From assembly GCF_002293435.1 (NCBI RefSeq), contig NZ_DBDF01000002.1:23674-36682 (forward strand): a stretch of DNA of 13,009 bases. The letters run 5' to 3'. This DNA is from Bacteroides sp. UBA939. GTDB lineage: Bacteria; Bacteroidota; Bacteroidia; Bacteroidales; Bacteroidaceae. The stretch's first letter is position 1. Each line of letters begins with the position of its first letter. Shown piece after piece: positions 12,148-13,009 of this stretch. The position numbers and the translations under genes are program-made. The notes below the pieces were generated by a model. The model worked only from the letters and a program-made list of their open reading frames with translations. It was not told the origin of the DNA and made no database searches.

Positions 12148-12813
12148 TCAAGGTATCACCCTGTACCTTTGCTTGGCTTCGTCACGACTGCACCGGTTGA
12201 AGTGCCACCATTCGCTGCCCAAGGCGCGAAAGCCCGCAGCGCGCATTACGCCGCGCAGCAACTGCCTGTTCGTCTGTTCCTGCGCGGTGATTTTTCCGTT
12301 CTTTACCAACGCGGCTTCGTTCGTGATGTGCGATTCATAGCCCAGGTGGTCTACCCTTGTCCCCATCGGCAAGGCGTTTCCCGCTGCATCTAATATGCTG
12401 ACATCTACTGCCAGACCATAGTTATGCAGTCCTCCGCCACGCGCCGGGTTAGCCACGTAGATGTATTTGGGGGTTCCTTTCACCAGATTCCACATCTTCT
12501 GCTGCACACTCATGGGGCGGGCGGCGTCGTAAACAATCAGCCGGTAGCCGGGATGACGTAGCCGTAGCTCCCGCTGCGCCTGCAGCAACCCCTCCAGGGC
12601 GTCGGGATGAAGATAAGCTTCACGTAAATCATCGTATAGAATCTGCCCGGTGAAGTTGTCGGCACGGGTGTACATAAGGTCAATGGCGATGGTGCTGTCC
12701 GCTTCGGCAATGTTAACGAAGCCGAGAGCTTCCATGCGGCGGGAAGTCTCGCCCGGTTGCGCTGCGAGAGGGAGAAGCCAGAAAGCCGTCAGAAGATAAA
12801 ATAACTGTTTCAT
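12148..12813 (-). CDS. secreted VanX-type D-alanyl-D-alanine dipeptidase
   Basis: Members of this zinc peptidase family (M15D) hydrolyse D-Ala-D-Ala. The 221-aa product has a signal peptide (1-18, ending LPLAA before Gln), so it acts outside the cytoplasm, probably in the periplasm. Key features match VanX: DAARP with R99, the zinc motif LHNYGLAVD (129-137; H130 and D137 ligands), and EWWHF (201-205; E201 catalytic, H204 ligand). VanX of resistance clusters is cytoplasmic, whereas secreted relatives recycle or scavenge wall dipeptide. No vanH, vanA, vanR or vanS is nearby. The gene is richer in G+C than its neighbours (hand count 43/60 at 12541-12600 and 41/60 at 12721-12780, versus 27/60 at 11581-11640). 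It stands alone. Confidence 0.9.
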   Translation of the reverse strand: MKQLFYLLTAFWLLPLAAQPGETSRRMEALGFVNIAEADSTIAIDLMYTRADNFTGQILYDDLREAYLHPDALEGLLQAQRELRLRHPGYRLIVYDAARPMSVQQKMWNLVKGTPKYIYVANPARGGGLHNYGLAVDVSILDAAGNALPMGTRVDHLGYESHITNEAALVKNGKITAQEQTNRQLLRGVMRAAGFRALGSEWWHFNRCSRDEAKQRYRVIP

Positions 12814-12832
12814 GCGATGCCTGTTGTAGCGG

Positions 12833-12840
12833 CAAAGATA
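12833..12840 (-). promoter_or_regulatory. possible -7 box for the dipeptidase gene
   Basis: On the minus strand TATCTTTG fits TAnnTTTG exactly, 19 bases before the ATG at 12813, giving a leader of roughly 10-12 bases. No TTTG is found at the -33 spacing, so this is moderate support only. Confidence 0.42.
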
Positions 12841-12920
12841 TGAATTATCAACGAATTACCCGTGGTTTCCCTGTATATAGATTCTGTCTATCGATACATG
12901 GGTTTTATCGGTTGGAGAGA

Positions 12921-12944
12921 AACAAAAGGAATTCTACTTTTGTT
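12921..12944. other. 8-bp inverted repeat
   Basis: AACAAAAG (12921-12928) and CTTTTGTT (12937-12944) are perfectly complementary with an 8-base spacer. It lies about 80-110 bases upstream of the dipeptidase promoter. It could be an operator or the end of a transcript entering from outside the window; neither can be decided here. Confidence 0.35.
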
Positions 12945-12993
12945 GTATTGCTAAGTCAATGTTCATAATTAGTTTATACTATAATTCTTTAGA

Positions 12994-13009
12994 CGCGGAT
13001 AACGCGGAT
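12994..13009. repeat. start of a GCGGATAAC-type repeat at the window edge
   Basis: CGCGGATAACGCGGAT contains CGCGGAT twice with a 9-base period and runs into the window edge, so it may continue. Its reverse complement CCGCGTTATCCGCG matches CCGCGTCATCCGCA at 4411-4424 in 12 of 14 positions, which suggests a dispersed intergenic repeat. Confidence 0.5.

Noticed and set aside
12148..12813. Vancomycin-resistance determinant
   Set aside because: No vanH/vanA ligase or vanRS is nearby, the protein is exported, and the likely host is Gram-negative.

Overview
The window looks like chromosomal DNA of a Bacteroides-type gut anaerobe. The evidence is the set of protein families (a long PPi-type phosphofructokinase, a Bacteroidetes-style FadL/OmpP1 barrel, an ECF sigma cassette ending in a barrel protein), mostly poor Shine-Dalgarno sequences, and several matches to the Bacteroides promoter form TTTG-N19-21-TAnnTTTG. 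No rRNA, tRNA, CRISPR array, transposase or phage gene was found.

Layout. 1-276: two short tandem-repeat arrays (22-bp and 11-bp units). 277-1110 (-): a two-gene unit, an 89-aa helical protein of unknown function followed by a PlsC-type acyltransferase. 1293-2939 (+): PPi-dependent phosphofructokinase. 2940-3263: a G/C-rich intergenic element with several inverted repeats. 3264-4408 (+): a membrane-anchored GH25 lysozyme-like enzyme and a 58-aa basic protein. 4549-5391 (-): PrmA. 5672-8727 (+): a secreted low-complexity protein and a FadL-like outer-membrane barrel, probably one operon. 8887-9354 (-): guanine deaminase. 9491-9600: an array of five 22-bp units, each carrying a palindrome. 9606-11963 (-): a four-gene operon of ECF sigma factor, short single-pass anti-sigma-like protein, exported small protein and outer-membrane barrel. 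12148-12813 (-): a secreted VanX-type D-Ala-D-Ala dipeptidase, much richer in G+C than its neighbours. 12814-13009: a promoter-like site, a hairpin and the start of a repeat.

How the genes relate. Most are ordinary core functions placed side by side: glycolysis, ribosomal protein methylation, purine salvage, phospholipid acylation. Cell-envelope functions recur: the GH25 enzyme, the D,D-dipeptidase, the FadL-like protein, the acyltransferase and the sigma operon. The sigma operon is the clearest regulatory unit. It has a well-matched promoter, an ATGA overlap between sigma and anti-sigma genes with a strong Shine-Dalgarno, and two exported downstream products.

No clearly new multi-gene system is evident. 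The most unusual signals are the compensating base changes in the 22-bp palindrome array, the sigma/anti-sigma/exported-protein/barrel cassette, the extreme composition of the secreted Ser/Arg-rich protein, and two short genes or starts that are easily misannotated.
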